DNA of 6,557 bases, taken from NCBI GenBank assembly GCA_026983685.1, contig JALSTO010000325.1, positions 1-6,557 on the forward strand, written 5' to 3'. The notes beneath the pieces are model-generated. The model was not told the origin of the DNA. It ran no database searches and worked only from the letters and a program-made list of their open reading frames with translations. Shown here piece by piece: positions 6,157 through 6,557 of this stretch (the first letter of the stretch is position 1; each line of letters starts with the position of its first letter). The position numbers were made by a program, and so were the translations under genes. This DNA comes from Aquificaceae bacterium. GTDB lineage: Bacteria; Aquificota; Aquificia; Aquificales; Aquificaceae.

Positions 6157-6441
6157 ATGAAGTTCATTCTTGTAAGCCAGGAAATCTGTCCCAGATGTGA
6201 TAGAGCGAGGAAGATACTTAAGGAAATTCAGAAGGAACTCCCCTTTGAGTGGGAGGAGGTTGATATGTACGAGATGCTTGATACATTTACCTACTTGGGA
6301 ATAGCTACGACGCCGGTCCTTCTCATTGACAGGGGAGATGAGGAGTACAGCGATGAAGACGTTGTTTTTATGGGTGAGCTCCCGAGGAAGTGGAGGCTCA
6401 AGGAGATAATTCAGGACTACCTGAAGGATCACCGCTCCTGA
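6157..6441 (+). CDS. Small thioredoxin/glutaredoxin-like protein with CPRC motif
   Basis: A 94-residue cytoplasmic protein of the thioredoxin fold superfamily, probably a thiol-disulfide oxidoreductase. It opens with a strand (MKFILVSQ), then the CPRC redox motif at residues 11-14 starting a helix (DRARKILKEIQKEL). A strand (FEWEEVDMY), a helix, and the TTPVLLI segment follow; the proline there is the expected cis-proline facing the active site. The C-terminal helix is WRLKEIIQDYL. It is shorter than thioredoxin (about 105) and near glutaredoxin/NrdH size, but CPRC is not the usual glutaredoxin CPYC, so I give no gene symbol. The ATG at 6157 follows a strong GGAGG at 6146-6150 with 6-base spacing. 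It lies 57 bases after the cyclase gene and may share its transcript. Its last 13 bases overlap the converging gene on the other strand. Confidence 0.82.
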   Translation: MKFILVSQEICPRCDRARKILKEIQKELPFEWEEVDMYEMLDTFTYLGIATTPVLLIDRGDEEYSDEDVVFMGELPRKWRLKEIIQDYLKDHRS

Positions 6442-6557
6442 AGAGTCGGCGCTTCCCTTCTTAGCAAGAAGAAGAGAGCAACCGCAAGAACCATCATCAG
6501 GATAGTCGCAACCTGATTCCAGGTAAGCCCCAGCCCGGGTATTGGTGGGGTCACACC
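6429..6557 (-). CDS. C-terminal end of a membrane protein (possibly prolipoprotein diacylglyceryl transferase)
   Basis: An open minus-strand frame runs from the window edge at 6557 to a TGA at 6431-6429, giving the last 42 residues of a protein whose start lies outside. It reads a Pro/Gly-rich piece (TPPIPGLGLTWNQ), one hydrophobic helix (about 18 residues, VATILMMVLAVALFFLL), then RREAPTLQER. The layout, a glycine-leucine turn with a polar Q before a final TM helix and a short positive tail, recalls the C-terminus of Lgt. The piece is too short to be sure; any polytopic membrane protein could end this way. The positive RR after the helix suggests a cytoplasmic C-terminus. The gene converges on the thioredoxin-like gene with a 13-base coding overlap. 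Confidence 0.55.
   Translation of the reverse strand, partial: GVTPPIPGLGLTWNQVATILMMVLAVALFFLLRREAPTLQER

Noticed and set aside
6457..6471. Inverted repeat CTTCTT-AGC-AAGAAG after the CPRC gene as a transcription terminator
   Set aside because: The stem is only 6 bp, AT-rich, with a 3-base loop and no T-tract on either strand, and it lies inside the minus-strand membrane protein coding region.

Overview
The window reads as a fully coding, compact stretch of bacterial chromosome, most likely from a thermophile of the Aquificota. That assignment is an inference. It rests on strong use of AGG/AGA for arginine and ATA for isoleucine, charged Lys/Glu-rich proteins, TTG start codons, very tight gene packing, and ribosomal protein genes that begin a transcription unit at rplN rather than continuing from rpsQ. 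No rRNA, tRNA, CRISPR array, insertion sequence or phage gene is visible, and no gap between genes exceeds about 110 bases.

Left part (1-1139, minus strand): the start of a ribosomal protein operon, rplN (L14), rplX (L24) and rplE (L5, running off the window). The genes abut or overlap by a base. A 108-bp divergent intergenic region (1140-1247) carries a convincing extended -10 promoter reading left into rplN and a TATAAT promoter reading right.

Middle and right (1248-6099, plus strand): five genes packed head to tail. Two are small paralogous membrane proteins, each with two transmembrane helices and a HAMP domain but no sensor or output domain. The third is a soluble 231-residue protein, possibly with a roadblock/LC7-like N-terminal fold and a helical C-terminal module. 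The fourth is a long class II lysyl-tRNA synthetase (lysS) with what looks like a second, tandem OB-fold at its N-terminus. The fifth is a membrane diguanylate cyclase with an extracytoplasmic Cache-type sensor, a HAMP-like linker and a complete GGEEF domain with an inhibitory site. The first four overlap and the fifth starts 10 bases after lysS, so co-transcription and translational coupling are likely.

Right end: a 94-residue thioredoxin/glutaredoxin-like protein with a CPRC active site (6157-6441, plus) converges with the 3' end of a membrane protein gene on the minus strand (6429-6557, partial). Their coding regions overlap by 13 bases.

The observations most worth a second look are the HAMP-only pair with its soluble partner, which looks like a split membrane signalling module of unknown output, and the apparently duplicated OB-fold in lysyl-tRNA synthetase.
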